Of a stretch of 64,000 bases of DNA, positions 18,339 through 27,398 are shown in pieces. The stretch spans positions 1 through 64,000 of the forward strand of contig NCEF01000004.1 in NCBI GenBank assembly GCA_002280565.1, written 5' to 3'. The notes beneath the pieces were generated by a model. It ran no database searches, had not been told where the DNA came from, and worked only from the letters and a program-made list of their open reading frames with translations. The translations under genes and the position numbers were made by a program. The stretch's first letter is position 1. Each line of letters opens with the position of its first letter. Source of the DNA: Sphingomonas sp. 32-66-10. GTDB taxonomy: Bacteria > Pseudomonadota > Alphaproteobacteria > Sphingomonadales > Sphingomonadaceae.

Positions 18339-19866
18339 GGGTCGACTCGAGCGCTGCGGCGCGCGCCTTGAGCGCCTGCTTGTCGACCTTCATCATGGGT
18401 GTGAGCGGCAGGGCGTCGACCAGCACCATCTGGTCCGGCGCCTTGTAGTCGGCGAGCTCGGACTTGACCGTGGCTCTGACGGTCTCAAGCGAAGGCGGGT
18501 TCGCAGGATCTGCCGGAACGACGAACGCAACACCGACCTCGCCGATTGCCGGTGCTGGCGTGCCGATGACCGCGACCGCCGACACATCGGGCATTTCGCT
18601 GATCACGCGCTCAACCTCGATCGGATAGACGTTGTAGCCGCCGCGAATGTACATCTCGTTGGCGCGGCCGGCGAGTATCACATTGCCCTGCTCGTCCAGT
18701 CGGCCAAAGTCTCCGGTGAGCATCCAGCCGTCGCCGATCAGCGTCTCGGCGGTCCGCTCGGGATCCTTCCAATAGCCGATGGTGATCGCCTTCGAGCGAA
18801 CGGCGATCCTGCCGACAGCGCCGTGCGGCACCTCGTTGCGATCGTCGTCCAAGAATTTCAGTTCCACGCCGACCTGCGCGCGGCCGACTGTGCGATACTG
18901 GATCTCGGCGCTGTCGCCGATCCGCGTGCCGGTCATCGATGGGCATTCGGTCATCGAATAGCGCACGATCAGCGGCACCCCGATGGCGCGCGAGACCTGT
19001 TCGACCAGTTCGGGCTGCGCCGGTGCCGTGGCGGTTATACCGACCTTCACGTGCGAGAGGTCGGCAGCGGCCAGGCCGGGATGCGCGAGCAGCTTGGTCC
19101 ATTGCGTTGGCACCGCCCCGGCGATGTTGATCCGCTCTTCGACCAGAAGCCGGAGCATCGCATCGGCGCTCCACGGCGTCGGCGCCACGATCAGCGTCAT
19201 GCCGAAGGCAACCTGTTCCCATCCCTTCGACATGAAGCCGGCATGGGCAAACGGAACCGAGCTGAGTTTCCGCGCTAGGGGTGCGGCAACCGGGCCCGCG
19301 GTCCTGACGGCGTTGCGGAGATTGTCGTGCGTGAAGCACGCTCCCTTGGGCATCCCGGTGGTGCCGCTGGTCCAGATGATGACCGCGATGTCGTCGGGCC
19401 GGCCGGCGCAGGGTGTCGCCTTCTTGGGCGAATTGCGAAACGATGCCAGCTCGGAGCGGCGGACAACATACGGGCCCGCATTCGGCTCGAGCCCATTGTC
19501 TTCGACGATGATGAGCGCGGCTTCGGAACGTTCGACCACGCCTTCGAATTCGCGGCGGCCCAGCCGTACATTGACTCCGCTCGCAATGGCACCGAGCAGT
19601 TGCGCACCGGCGAAGCAGACGGCGAAGTCGATGCCGTTCTCGATTGCGATCAGGACGATATCGCCCGCCTTTACGCCGCGATCGGAGAACGCCTGTGCAA
19701 CGCGCAACGACTGATCGACCCACTCGCCATAGCTGATGCGGTCCTCGCCATCGACAAAGGCTTCCTGTGCCGGAAACGCCTGCTCGGCGGCCAGGAGCAG
19801 ATCGGTGAAGGTTGGCAGGCTCGGGTCGAGGAGCGGCGGAGCGGCGGCACTGTTCTGGTCTTGCAT
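18331..19866 (-). CDS. AMP-dependent acyl-CoA ligase (cluster copy 3)
   Basis: A 511-residue ANL enzyme with IWTSGTTGMPKGA as P-loop, IVRYSMTECPSMTG, the hinge GRANEMYIRGGYNVYP and the C-terminal lysine region LTPMMKVDKQAL. It should make an acyl-CoA from a carboxylic acid, ATP and CoA. The start at 19866 gives a normal N-terminus; upstream codons in frame look non-coding. It lies 47 bases after a crotonase gene and leads into the two MFS genes. It is the third ligase in 17 kb, so the cluster probably activates several intermediates. Confidence 0.87.
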   Translation of the reverse strand: MQDQNSAAAPPLLDPSLPTFTDLLLAAEQAFPAQEAFVDGEDRISYGEWVDQSLRVAQAFSDRGVKAGDIVLIAIENGIDFAVCFAGAQLLGAIASGVNVRLGRREFEGVVERSEAALIIVEDNGLEPNAGPYVVRRSELASFRNSPKKATPCAGRPDDIAVIIWTSGTTGMPKGACFTHDNLRNAVRTAGPVAAPLARKLSSVPFAHAGFMSKGWEQVAFGMTLIVAPTPWSADAMLRLLVEERINIAGAVPTQWTKLLAHPGLAAADLSHVKVGITATAPAQPELVEQVSRAIGVPLIVRYSMTECPSMTGTRIGDSAEIQYRTVGRAQVGVELKFLDDDRNEVPHGAVGRIAVRSKAITIGYWKDPERTAETLIGDGWMLTGDFGRLDEQGNVILAGRANEMYIRGGYNVYPIEVERVISEMPDVSAVAVIGTPAPAIGEVGVAFVVPADPANPPSLETVRATVKSELADYKAPDQMVLVDALPLTPMMKVDKQALKARAAALESTRG

Positions 19867-19913
19867 CGGATAACTCTCGCACGCTCGAGTGGCTACGGCG
19901 GCGCGCTGCGCCG

Positions 19914-20684
19914 TCACGTTTTCGGCACCGTGTTCGGATCGGTCGCGAATAGGCGAGTCCGCCCGGACCGCCAGCATTGTTTCATGCGTTCTTCGATTTC
20001 GAGCGCTTCGCCCAGCGAAGCCCCGTCGCCCTCAAGCATGGCGCCAATCTGCCCTTCCACCGAAGCGCGAGGATTGGCAGCGATCTGCCTTGCGACCTCC
20101 AAGGCGCGTTCGGTGACGTCGCCCTCGACGACCTCGTTGACGAGCCCCCAGTCATAGGCGCGCTCTGCATCGATGAACTCGCCCGTCGACATGATCTGGT
20201 TGGCGCGGCGGCGCCCTATCGCGCGCGGGAGTAGCGCGCTCATACCCCACCCGGCGATCAGCCCGACCTTAGCATGCGTATCGGCAAAGCGCGCTTTTGG
20301 CGATGCCAGGATGAAGCTGCAGGAGAGGGCGACTTCCAATGCTCCGGTGGCGCATGGACCATCGACCGCGGCGATTACCGGCTTTCCGAAAGCTCGCAGT
20401 GCCTCTCCCGGATGCGGACGGATCGGTTGCGCGCCGGCGCGCAGTTCCTTGATATCGGCGCCAGCGGAGAAGCACGCACCCGCACCGGTCAGAACGACGA
20501 TGCGGACATCGTCGTCCGTCCCGGCTTGATCCAGGCAAGCAACCAGAGCCCGCTTCATCGCGTTCGACAGCGCGTTTCGTGCTGTCGGCCGATTGAAGAT
20601 GATCAGCCTGATCCCTTCGAAATCGGTGACGACGAGCTCGTCCGGCCGGCCGGCTACAAGTTGGTCGGCGAGCATCGTCATCAT
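19914..20684 (-). CDS. Enoyl-CoA hydratase/isomerase family protein (second Glu replaced)
   Basis: A 256-residue crotonase-fold protein. The first catalytic glutamate is present (E117 in GALEVAL). The second position, 20 residues later, is H137 in ADTHAKVG, a pattern seen in many EchA-type paralogues. Simple hydration is therefore less certain; isomerase or hydrolase activity is possible. Two adjacent ATG codons (20684, 20681) are candidates; a GAGACAGGG sequence precedes the first. It lies between the TonB-dependent receptor, 19 bases upstream, and a CoA ligase, so the receptor, crotonase, ligase and two permeases may form one operon. Confidence 0.84.
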   Translation of the reverse strand: MMTMLADQLVAGRPDELVVTDFEGIRLIIFNRPTARNALSNAMKRALVACLDQAGTDDDVRIVVLTGAGACFSAGADIKELRAGAQPIRPHPGEALRAFGKPVIAAVDGPCATGALEVALSCSFILASPKARFADTHAKVGLIAGWGMSALLPRAIGRRRANQIMSTGEFIDAERAYDWGLVNEVVEGDVTERALEVARQIAANPRASVEGQIGAMLEGDGASLGEALEIEERMKQCWRSGRTRLFATDPNTVPKT

Positions 20685-20703
20685 CCCTGTCTCGCTGCCG
20701 GCC

Positions 20704-22863
20704 TCAGAACTGGAAGGAAGCCGAGGCGCCAAAGGTCCGCGGACGCTCGAACCCGGCCTTGTCGGCCGTCGCGGTTGACGTCATCTGCGAATATACCACC
20801 TCGTTAGCAAGGTTTCGCACGAATACGCTCAAGCGCAGGTTGTCCATACCAGCAGGCGAGAACGAGATATCGCCGTTGATCATGGTGTATGCGGGCTGGG
20901 TCAGGCGGTTCTCGAAGTCCCAGTAATATTTGGCCGAGTGGAAGACGTTACCCGCTACCCCGAAGGTGCCGAAGCTGGTGTCGTGCGACCAGTCGAAATT
21001 GACCCCCACGGTCGCACGCGGTGCGCGGATCATGTCTTTGCCCGAGGCATCGTAGGGCGCGATCGAGGCATTGCCGCCAATGCCCAACGGCCGGAAGATC
21101 TGGGCCGTGGGGAAGCTGTCATATTTGGCACGAAGATAGGTGCCGTATGCCCGGATATTGAAATTCCGGCTGGCGCGGATCGTGGCTTCGATTTCGGCAC
21201 CATCGACCTTCGCCGAAGCCGCGTTGAACAGAAGCACCAGGGTGGTGGCTGGATCGCGTGCCGATTGCTGGATGTCGGTATAGTCGTAGTGGAACAGCGC
21301 GCCGTTGATGCGGAGCCAGCGCAGTGGATCGGTCTTGAAACCGATTTCGAACGAGTCGATCGTTTCCGGGCGAGTCGGCGCCGCAGCTGCGACGCTCGTC
21401 GCAAAGCCGTTATAGACGCCGCTCTTGAAGCCGCGGCTATAGCTTGCATAAATGTTGGCGCTGTCGCTGAACTTGTACTGCGTCGAAAGGCGATAGGTCA
21501 GCTTGTCGTTGCTGGATTCCCGGAAGGGGACGGTGATCGCCGCGGCGGTGTGCGCCTCGTAGTTACGCTTCTCCGTGGTGTAGCGAAGGCCGGCTATAAG
21601 CGAGACCGGGCCAAACCGCAGCGTACCTTCGCCGAAGCCGGCATAGGAAACTACTTCCTGCCGCGTGAAGGTGCGGCCAGTCAGCGCGCCATTGGCGTAG
21701 CTCTCGAGCCCGTCGAACGCGCCCTTGCCCGAGAATTGGAACGCCCCGAGGATCCACGAGAACGCGCCCTCGCCGGTGGAAAGCGCGCGAATCTCATTCT
21801 CGATATAATAGGAGCTTTGCGGTGCGATCACCGATCCGATCGGCTTGCTGGTCGCGTCGCTATCGGTGACCGAAACCGCCTTGCTGTCGATATAGGCCGA
21901 TGTGGTCTCGATATCGAATGCGCCCAGGTTCAGGCGCATCTGCAGCGATGCGGAGTAGGTCGTTGACAACGAGTTCGTGGGCACGTCGATCGCAGTTTCC
22001 CACGGCCTTGTCGCGATGGTCGGCGTAGGCGCGCGGACGCCCGTCGAGTTGCCGCGGAAGGGCTGCTCGCTGACCGACGAGGAATCCGCGTAGCGCGTAT
22101 AGTTGCCGGTCAACGTCGCACGGAAATTGGACGTCGGCTCGATCAGGATCTTGGCGCGCGCCACTTCCGAGGAACGGTCGCCGCGATAGCCGCCATTGAC
22201 CAGATCCTTGATATAGCCAGTATCGGCGGCGATGCTGCCGGTGAGGTCGACGCTGATGCCGGGCGCGATGCCGGTCGATATATAGCCTTGCAGCGATTTC
22301 TCGCCATAGCTGCCGAGCCGGCCGACGATGCGGCCCGAGAGTTCCTCAGTGGGATCGGGAGTGATGATGTTGATCAGGCCCCCGGTGGAATTGCGGCCGA
22401 ACAGCGTCCCCTGCGGTCCGCGCAGCACTTCGATCCGCTCGACATTGACGATGTCGAAGCCGAGCGAGGACATTACCGGCTGATACACGCCGTCAATGTA
22501 GAGGGAGACATTCGATTCATCGCCGATATTGGCGTTTCGGGTGCCGATGCCGCGGATATAGGGCTGGAAGCTCGAATTCACGCGGCTGAAGACCACGGAT
22601 GGCATCGACTGGGTTAACTGGCGCGTGTCCGTCACACCCGAACGCGCGAGACTATCGCCGCTCACCGCAGTGATTGCGATCGGCACGTCCTGCAGGCGCT
22701 CTTCGCGGCGCTGCGCAGTGACGATAATGTCCTCGATGCCGCTCTGACCGTCCGATTGCGCTTCGGTTTGCGCGGGGGGCGCGGCATCCTGTGCCCACGC
22801 CGTGCCCGGCGCGATCAGCGCCACTGCGATTGCAATCCTGCTGGTGAAAATGCGATTCGACAC
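20704..22863 (-). CDS. TonB-dependent outer-membrane receptor
   Basis: A 719-residue receptor. The N-terminus is a signal peptide (hydrophobic IAIAVALIAPGTAWA with cleavage before QDAAP). It is followed by the TonB-box-like EDIIVTAQRREERLQDVPI, a plug domain with GIGTRN and VLRGPQGTLFGRNSTGG, and a 22-strand barrel ending in SASFQF with a terminal phenylalanine. Such proteins import substrates that are too large or too scarce for porins. In sphingomonads many take up lignin-derived or other aromatic compounds. GTG at 22863 follows GGGGAGGATTCAA, a strong ribosome site, and fixes the start. It heads the minus-strand run into crotonase, ligase and MFS genes. Confidence 0.92.
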   Translation of the reverse strand: MSNRIFTSRIAIAVALIAPGTAWAQDAAPPAQTEAQSDGQSGIEDIIVTAQRREERLQDVPIAITAVSGDSLARSGVTDTRQLTQSMPSVVFSRVNSSFQPYIRGIGTRNANIGDESNVSLYIDGVYQPVMSSLGFDIVNVERIEVLRGPQGTLFGRNSTGGLINIITPDPTEELSGRIVGRLGSYGEKSLQGYISTGIAPGISVDLTGSIAADTGYIKDLVNGGYRGDRSSEVARAKILIEPTSNFRATLTGNYTRYADSSSVSEQPFRGNSTGVRAPTPTIATRPWETAIDVPTNSLSTTYSASLQMRLNLGAFDIETTSAYIDSKAVSVTDSDATSKPIGSVIAPQSSYYIENEIRALSTGEGAFSWILGAFQFSGKGAFDGLESYANGALTGRTFTRQEVVSYAGFGEGTLRFGPVSLIAGLRYTTEKRNYEAHTAAAITVPFRESSNDKLTYRLSTQYKFSDSANIYASYSRGFKSGVYNGFATSVAAAAPTRPETIDSFEIGFKTDPLRWLRINGALFHYDYTDIQQSARDPATTLVLLFNAASAKVDGAEIEATIRASRNFNIRAYGTYLRAKYDSFPTAQIFRPLGIGGNASIAPYDASGKDMIRAPRATVGVNFDWSHDTSFGTFGVAGNVFHSAKYYWDFENRLTQPAYTMINGDISFSPAGMDNLRLSVFVRNLANEVVYSQMTSTATADKAGFERPRTFGASASFQF

Positions 22864-23202
22864 TTGAATCCTCCCCGATTTTGGCTGCGCCAGGCGCGCC
22901 TGTTTTGGCGCCCTTCGGAATCCGGCATCCATTGGGACGGAGAGGAAGGGCACGACGCCTAAATCCGCTCGTGAGCCCCGACGAGCAACATGGCTCTCGC
23001 GCTAACCGTCAGCGGCTTTGTCTATGGCCGGAGGATCAACTCGCTGCCGGCTCCGACCGCGTCACACCCCACGGGGACAGACATTCATTGCCGAATGGCT
23101 ATGGCCGAGCCGGCCCGCGCTGGGCGAATGGCAAGGCTGGGGATACTGCGTTGGCGCGCTTAGCCCGCATAGACGCGTGCGAAACTCATGAAAGCAGGTT
23201 TG
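22864..23202. other. Intergenic region between receptor and ferredoxin genes
   Basis: About 340 bases lie between the divergent receptor and ferredoxin genes. It should contain both promoters. A 57-codon open frame from 22990 has no recognisable features and no clear ribosome site, so no gene is called. No repeat or RNA structure was seen. Confidence 0.5.
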
Positions 23203-23523
23203 ATGGCGAAGTTGACGGTGGTTACGCGAGACGGCTCTTCGCATGAAGTGGAGGCCGACGCCGCGTCCGGCTATTCGCTCATGGAAATCATTCGGGAGCA
23301 CGGCTTTGACGAGTTGGAAGCCACCTGCGGCGGCTGCTGCTCGTGCGCCACTTGCCATGTCCTCGTCCATCCCGGCTGGATGTCGCGCCTGCCGGCCATC
23401 TCGGAGAACGAGATCGATCTTCTCGACGGAGCAGCCGAACGCGAAGAGACGTCACGATTGTCGTGCCAAGTGCCCTTCACGCCCGAGCTGGACGGAATCA
23501 CGGTCACAATCGCTCCTGAGTGA
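23203..23523 (+). CDS. Plant-type [2Fe-2S] ferredoxin
   Basis: A 106-residue ferredoxin of the adrenodoxin/putidaredoxin type. The cluster ligands are in ATCGGCCSCATCHV (C-x5-C-x2-C), with the fourth cysteine in RLSCQVP. It carries single electrons from a reductase to an oxygenase in the cytoplasm. It is the only ferredoxin gene in the window and is a candidate donor for the Rieske dioxygenase 10 kb away, or for a P450 not seen here. The start at 23203 is preferred to 23188 because an AGG lies before it and the domain begins immediately. It converges on an MFS gene. Confidence 0.9.
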   Translation: MAKLTVVTRDGSSHEVEADAASGYSLMEIIREHGFDELEATCGGCCSCATCHVLVHPGWMSRLPAISENEIDLLDGAAEREETSRLSCQVPFTPELDGITVTIAPE

Positions 23524-23540
23524 GAGCGCTGACCGTTCCG

Positions 23541-24896
23541 TCAAGCGACGATAGCCCTTTCTGCCTCTTCCACGGCGGCGCGGACATATTTACGACCCCA
23601 GAGAATCGCGATCACCGCAAGCGGCGCGAAAATCGCCAAGGTGATGGCGATACCATGGCCGATCCGCCTGGTATCATGCAGGATGTGCTCGGAGATGACG
23701 GCGGGCAACAATGCGCCGAAGGTGGTGCCCAGCAGCGCCACGACCATCAGGAAGAACAGGCCCGACAACCGCCCGCGCATTTGCGGAGGTGAGATCATCT
23801 GAACCTGTGCGGCCGCGATTCCGAGGAAATTGACCGTCAGACCCTTGGCAAGGGCGATCGCGGCCAGAAACAATGCTATACTGTTCGACATCAGGCCGAA
23901 GAACACGATGGGCGATGTGATGATCAATACCCACAGATAGTAAGTCAGGTGCGCGTCCTTGCGGCCCTTGGCGTACCAGCGGTCGATGATCCAGCCCGCC
24001 GCCAGGAGCCCGGCTATGGCGGGGAGGCTTTGAGTAAGCCCCAGCGCTACGCCATATTCGGCCGGATTCATCTTGAAATGGCGCGACATATAAGCGGGCG
24101 CCCATTTGATAATGCCGCCGACGACGATGTTCATGCCGCCAAACACGACGCTGAGCGTGAGGACCACTTGCCATTTCGATCGAATGAAGCCGAACAGCTC
24201 TGCCCAGCTGACTTTTCCGTGACCGTGCGAGACGTGCCGCGGCGGCTCTGCGAAGGGGAGGATCAGCAGTGCGAGAAACAGCCCAGGGACCCCGGTGATC
24301 AGGAAGGCGAATTGCCAGGGAGCCATATTGCCGATCAGCGGAACGCGGATGTAATCGAGGTGGAGCAGCGAATTGACGATCCAGCCACCGATCATGAGCG
24401 CCAGGCCGGTGCCGATGAGGTTCCCCATCGAGTAGATCGACAGCACCGTCGCCAGCCTCCGCCGCGGTACCGTGTCCGCGATGATCGAATGAGCGCTGGG
24501 ATGCAGCGGCGATTCAAAGAGGCCGACGGCTGCGCGCGCCAGGAACAGCCAGACGAAGCCGGTGGCAAATCCGCAGGCGGCTTCCGCCATACCCCACAGG
24601 ATAACAGCCAGGAAAAGGATCCATTTGCGTGGATAGCGATCTACCAGATAACCCATTGGCAGGCCGCCGAGACCATAGGCTAGGGCATAGGCGACCCCCA
24701 TGAGCAGCCCGATCTGCGTGTCGCTGAGCCCGAGCGAATCCTTGATCGGATCGACAAGCATCGCGATCACCGTGCGATCGACGACGGCGAAAATGCAGAA
24801 AATGAGGAGAACCGCGATCAACGCGGCGGTGCGGAACGTCGAGACCTTCCCGGCGGGAGCGCTCGCGCCTCCCACTTCAATCGCTGCCACGGTCAT
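23541..24896 (-). CDS. MFS transporter (cluster copy 4)
   Basis: A 451-residue permease with twelve hydrophobic segments. VDRTVIAMLVDPIKDSLG in helix 1 and GYLVDRYPRK after helix 2 mark it as the fourth paralogue of the window. An ATG nine bases upstream (24905) is also possible, and neither has a good ribosome site. It stands alone between the ferredoxin gene, on the other strand, and a hydrolase gene 123 bases upstream. Its place at the end of the run hydrolase, CoA transferase, PrpF-like and VOC genes suggests transport of the same substrate family. Confidence 0.87.
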   Translation of the reverse strand: MTVAAIEVGGASAPAGKVSTFRTAALIAVLLIFCIFAVVDRTVIAMLVDPIKDSLGLSDTQIGLLMGVAYALAYGLGGLPMGYLVDRYPRKWILFLAVILWGMAEAACGFATGFVWLFLARAAVGLFESPLHPSAHSIIADTVPRRRLATVLSIYSMGNLIGTGLALMIGGWIVNSLLHLDYIRVPLIGNMAPWQFAFLITGVPGLFLALLILPFAEPPRHVSHGHGKVSWAELFGFIRSKWQVVLTLSVVFGGMNIVVGGIIKWAPAYMSRHFKMNPAEYGVALGLTQSLPAIAGLLAAGWIIDRWYAKGRKDAHLTYYLWVLIITSPIVFFGLMSNSIALFLAAIALAKGLTVNFLGIAAAQVQMISPPQMRGRLSGLFFLMVVALLGTTFGALLPAVISEHILHDTRRIGHGIAITLAIFAPLAVIAILWGRKYVRAAVEEAERAIVA

Positions 24897-25019
24897 CCTA
24901 CGCATCCTTATGTTATGGAGGGCATGCTGCAGCCCGATGACGCCAGCAGGCAAGTCGCTTGCAGCACTCTCGGCCATAGGATTTGCCGATGATCATCCGC
25001 CTCCTGATCGGGCGGGCCA

Positions 25020-26141
25020 TCAGCGAATCTTGCTCCATTGAGCAGTGAGGTCGGCGACCTCCGCCAATTGCCGGGGGAGGCGGTAGAGATAGTGCGACGC
25101 ACCGACAATGCGATGATTCTCGACCCGATCGCCGCCCGCGGCGGACCAGCGCGCCACGTCGCTCGGGAAGATGCCTGCGTCCGCGGTATATTCGAGTTGC
25201 AGGACGGGAATGCTCGTCTTCGCCAGATTGTCCGGCCCGTCTGCGTTCGAGAGGTGCGACCATTGGCTGAGCCAGGAAGTCAGCATGGTGAAGCGCGCAA
25301 GGTTGTTCGCCGAGAGATTGGCCTGTTGCGGGGTGTCCCCGCGGTTGCCGCCGGGCGCACGGTCATTGGGGTCGAGCCCCCGGTCGACGAAGCGCGGATC
25401 GGCATAGGTGCGGTGCACGATGAAGGCCTCGTCGCGGGCGCCACCGCGCCCCGCACGCAACGTGCGCAGGCGCTCGATCGTCCAGGCGGTGATGCGTTCG
25501 CTGCGCGCGCGCTGCGCGGCGCGAACGCGCGCGACGAATTCGCCGGAAAATGGTGCCGGATTTACTGTTGCGTAAATGTCCAGCGCCGGATCGCCGGCAT
25601 CGGGATTGCGCTCGTCGATCACTGCCGCGTCGATATAGGTCGTCATTAGGGTCGAGCGGCCGGGGTGCCCAGCAAGCAGGATCAGGCCGTCCGCTGGCGG
25701 CATCTCCTCAGCGACGAGATGTACCGGATCTCCGGCAGGCGTATGCGTGAGGGTGATCCGCTCGGCCTGCGCCTGGTAGAGGGCAGTCAGCGACGCGCCG
25801 CCGGAATTGCCGAGCAGCACGACACGCTCGAAACCCTGCTCACGAAGATAGCGTACGCCCGCGCCGAGATCCTGGATCGCATTCTCCATGATCAGCACCT
25901 GGTCGCCGCCCGCGTAGCGCGTGTTGAGCGCGAGCACCGCCAGACCGCGCGCGTTGAGCGGCTCGATGAGATAGTGGCTCATCATGCTGCTCGAGGGATG
26001 GATCAGGATGGCGGCGACTTGCGCGCCGGCAGGCGCCGCGAGCATGCCGTAGATGCGCGGCGCGTTGAGCTGCAGACCCGATTGGGTCTCGAACGTCGCC
26101 CCGATCCGGATCGGCAATGCGACGTGGCGACGTTCGATCAT
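25020..26141 (-). CDS. Alpha/beta hydrolase (paralogue A)
   Basis: A 373-residue serine hydrolase-like protein. The nucleophile elbow is GNSGGA, an early strand reads VAAILIHPSSSMMSHY, and a candidate catalytic histidine lies in GASHYLYRLP near the C-terminus. The middle part (DERNPDAGDPALDIY and HRTYADPRFVDRGLDP) is shared with the protein at 29100-30284, so the two are paralogues of one unusual family. It may hydrolyse an ester, thioester or ring-fission product. Its start overlaps the CoA transferase stop by four bases. Confidence 0.82.
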   Translation of the reverse strand: MIERRHVALPIRIGATFETQSGLQLNAPRIYGMLAAPAGAQVAAILIHPSSSMMSHYLIEPLNARGLAVLALNTRYAGGDQVLIMENAIQDLGAGVRYLREQGFERVVLLGNSGGASLTALYQAQAERITLTHTPAGDPVHLVAEEMPPADGLILLAGHPGRSTLMTTYIDAAVIDERNPDAGDPALDIYATVNPAPFSGEFVARVRAAQRARSERITAWTIERLRTLRAGRGGARDEAFIVHRTYADPRFVDRGLDPNDRAPGGNRGDTPQQANLSANNLARFTMLTSWLSQWSHLSNADGPDNLAKTSIPVLQLEYTADAGIFPSDVARWSAAGGDRVENHRIVGASHYLYRLPRQLAEVADLTAQWSKIR

Positions 26142-27388
26142 GCGAGGCCGGCCGGGGCCGTCGCCTCCTCGTCGGCCGCATAGCCGGGCTGCGACGTCAC
26201 CCCGCGCTCGACCAGGGCCGCAATCTCCTGCTCGCTCAGCCCGGCCTCGCGCAGGATCTCCACGCTATGCTCGCCCAGACCGGGCGGCTGGCGGCGGATC
26301 GTAGGCTGCGATTCGCTCCAGGTGGAGGGGATCCGGACCTGGCGGACCTTGCCTTCGGTCGGATGATCCACAACGGGCAAATAGCCGACGGCCATCAGGT
26401 GCTCGTCCTCCATCAGCGTGTCGAGATCGTGAAGCGGCGTGACCGGAATGTCGGCCGCGAGGAGAACTTCCAGCCATTCCGCGCTCGTCCGCTCCTGCAT
26501 CGCTTCCGAGACATAGGCATAGAGATCATGCGCATGATCGGTCCTGGTGCCGATATTGGCGAAGCGCGGATCGCTGCGAAATACCTCGCCCTGGCCGATC
26601 AGCTCCATGAAAGTGCGCCAGTGCTTGTCGGTATAGATGATCGAGCAGATGCGCCCGTCTTTGGTCTTGTAGGGACGCCGCTCCTTGGTGAGCGTGCGCT
26701 TGTAGCCCGCTGGCCCCAGCGGCGGCTCGAACGTCTTGCCGCCCATGTGATCGCCCAGCACCCATTGCGCCATCGTTTCGAACATCGGCACCTCGATCTG
26801 CTGGCCGCGGCCCGACTTCTCGCGATGGATCACCGCGGCAAGCAAGGCGACCGCGCTCGATACGCCGACCGCGCGATCGTTCATCGCCATCGGCACATAA
26901 TGCGGTTCTTCCGAACCCGCTTGGACCAGCATCGACGGCAGCGCGGTGACGCCCTGGATCAGGTCCTCATAGGTGGGGCGGCCGTCATAGGGGCCGCCGG
27001 CGCCATAGCCGACCAGATTGACCAGGATCAGCCGCGGATTGCGTTCGCGGAGCGCATCCCAGCCGAGCCCCAGCCGGTCGAGTGCGCGCGTGCGGACGTT
27101 CGTCACGATCGCGTCTACTCCCTCCGCGAGCTTCAGCAGCGCTTCCTTGCCTGCCGGGTCCTTCAAATCGAGCACGATGCTGCGCTTGTTGCGGTTGGCG
27201 TGGAGGAACACCCAGCCCATATTCCCGCCGCGCATCGGCGTGACGTGTCGGGTCGTGTCGCCCTGGTGCGGCTCGACCTTGATCACGTCGGCGCCGAGGT
27301 CGCCCAGGATCTGGGTCGCAAACGGCCCCATAACGACCGAGCTCATGTCGATGATGCGAAGGCCATCGAGCGGCGGTGGCGAAGTCAT
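26138..27388 (-). CDS. CaiB/BaiF class III CoA transferase
   Basis: A 416-residue class III CoA transferase. The N-terminus LRIIDMSSVVMGPFATQ, the LGADVIKVEP strand and the active-site aspartate D142 in TYEDLIQG match the family. It swaps CoA between a donor acyl-CoA and an acid without ATP. It lies between a PrpF-like gene, 10 bases away, and a hydrolase gene with which it overlaps. It offers a second way, besides the three ligases, to activate acids in this cluster. The particular acyl pair is unknown. Confidence 0.9.
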   Translation of the reverse strand: MTSPPPLDGLRIIDMSSVVMGPFATQILGDLGADVIKVEPHQGDTTRHVTPMRGGNMGWVFLHANRNKRSIVLDLKDPAGKEALLKLAEGVDAIVTNVRTRALDRLGLGWDALRERNPRLILVNLVGYGAGGPYDGRPTYEDLIQGVTALPSMLVQAGSEEPHYVPMAMNDRAVGVSSAVALLAAVIHREKSGRGQQIEVPMFETMAQWVLGDHMGGKTFEPPLGPAGYKRTLTKERRPYKTKDGRICSIIYTDKHWRTFMELIGQGEVFRSDPRFANIGTRTDHAHDLYAYVSEAMQERTSAEWLEVLLAADIPVTPLHDLDTLMEDEHLMAVGYLPVVDHPTEGKVRQVRIPSTWSESQPTIRRQPPGLGEHSVEILREAGLSEQEIAALVERGVTSQPGYAADEEATAPAGLA

Positions 27389-27398
27389 TCCAGTCTCC

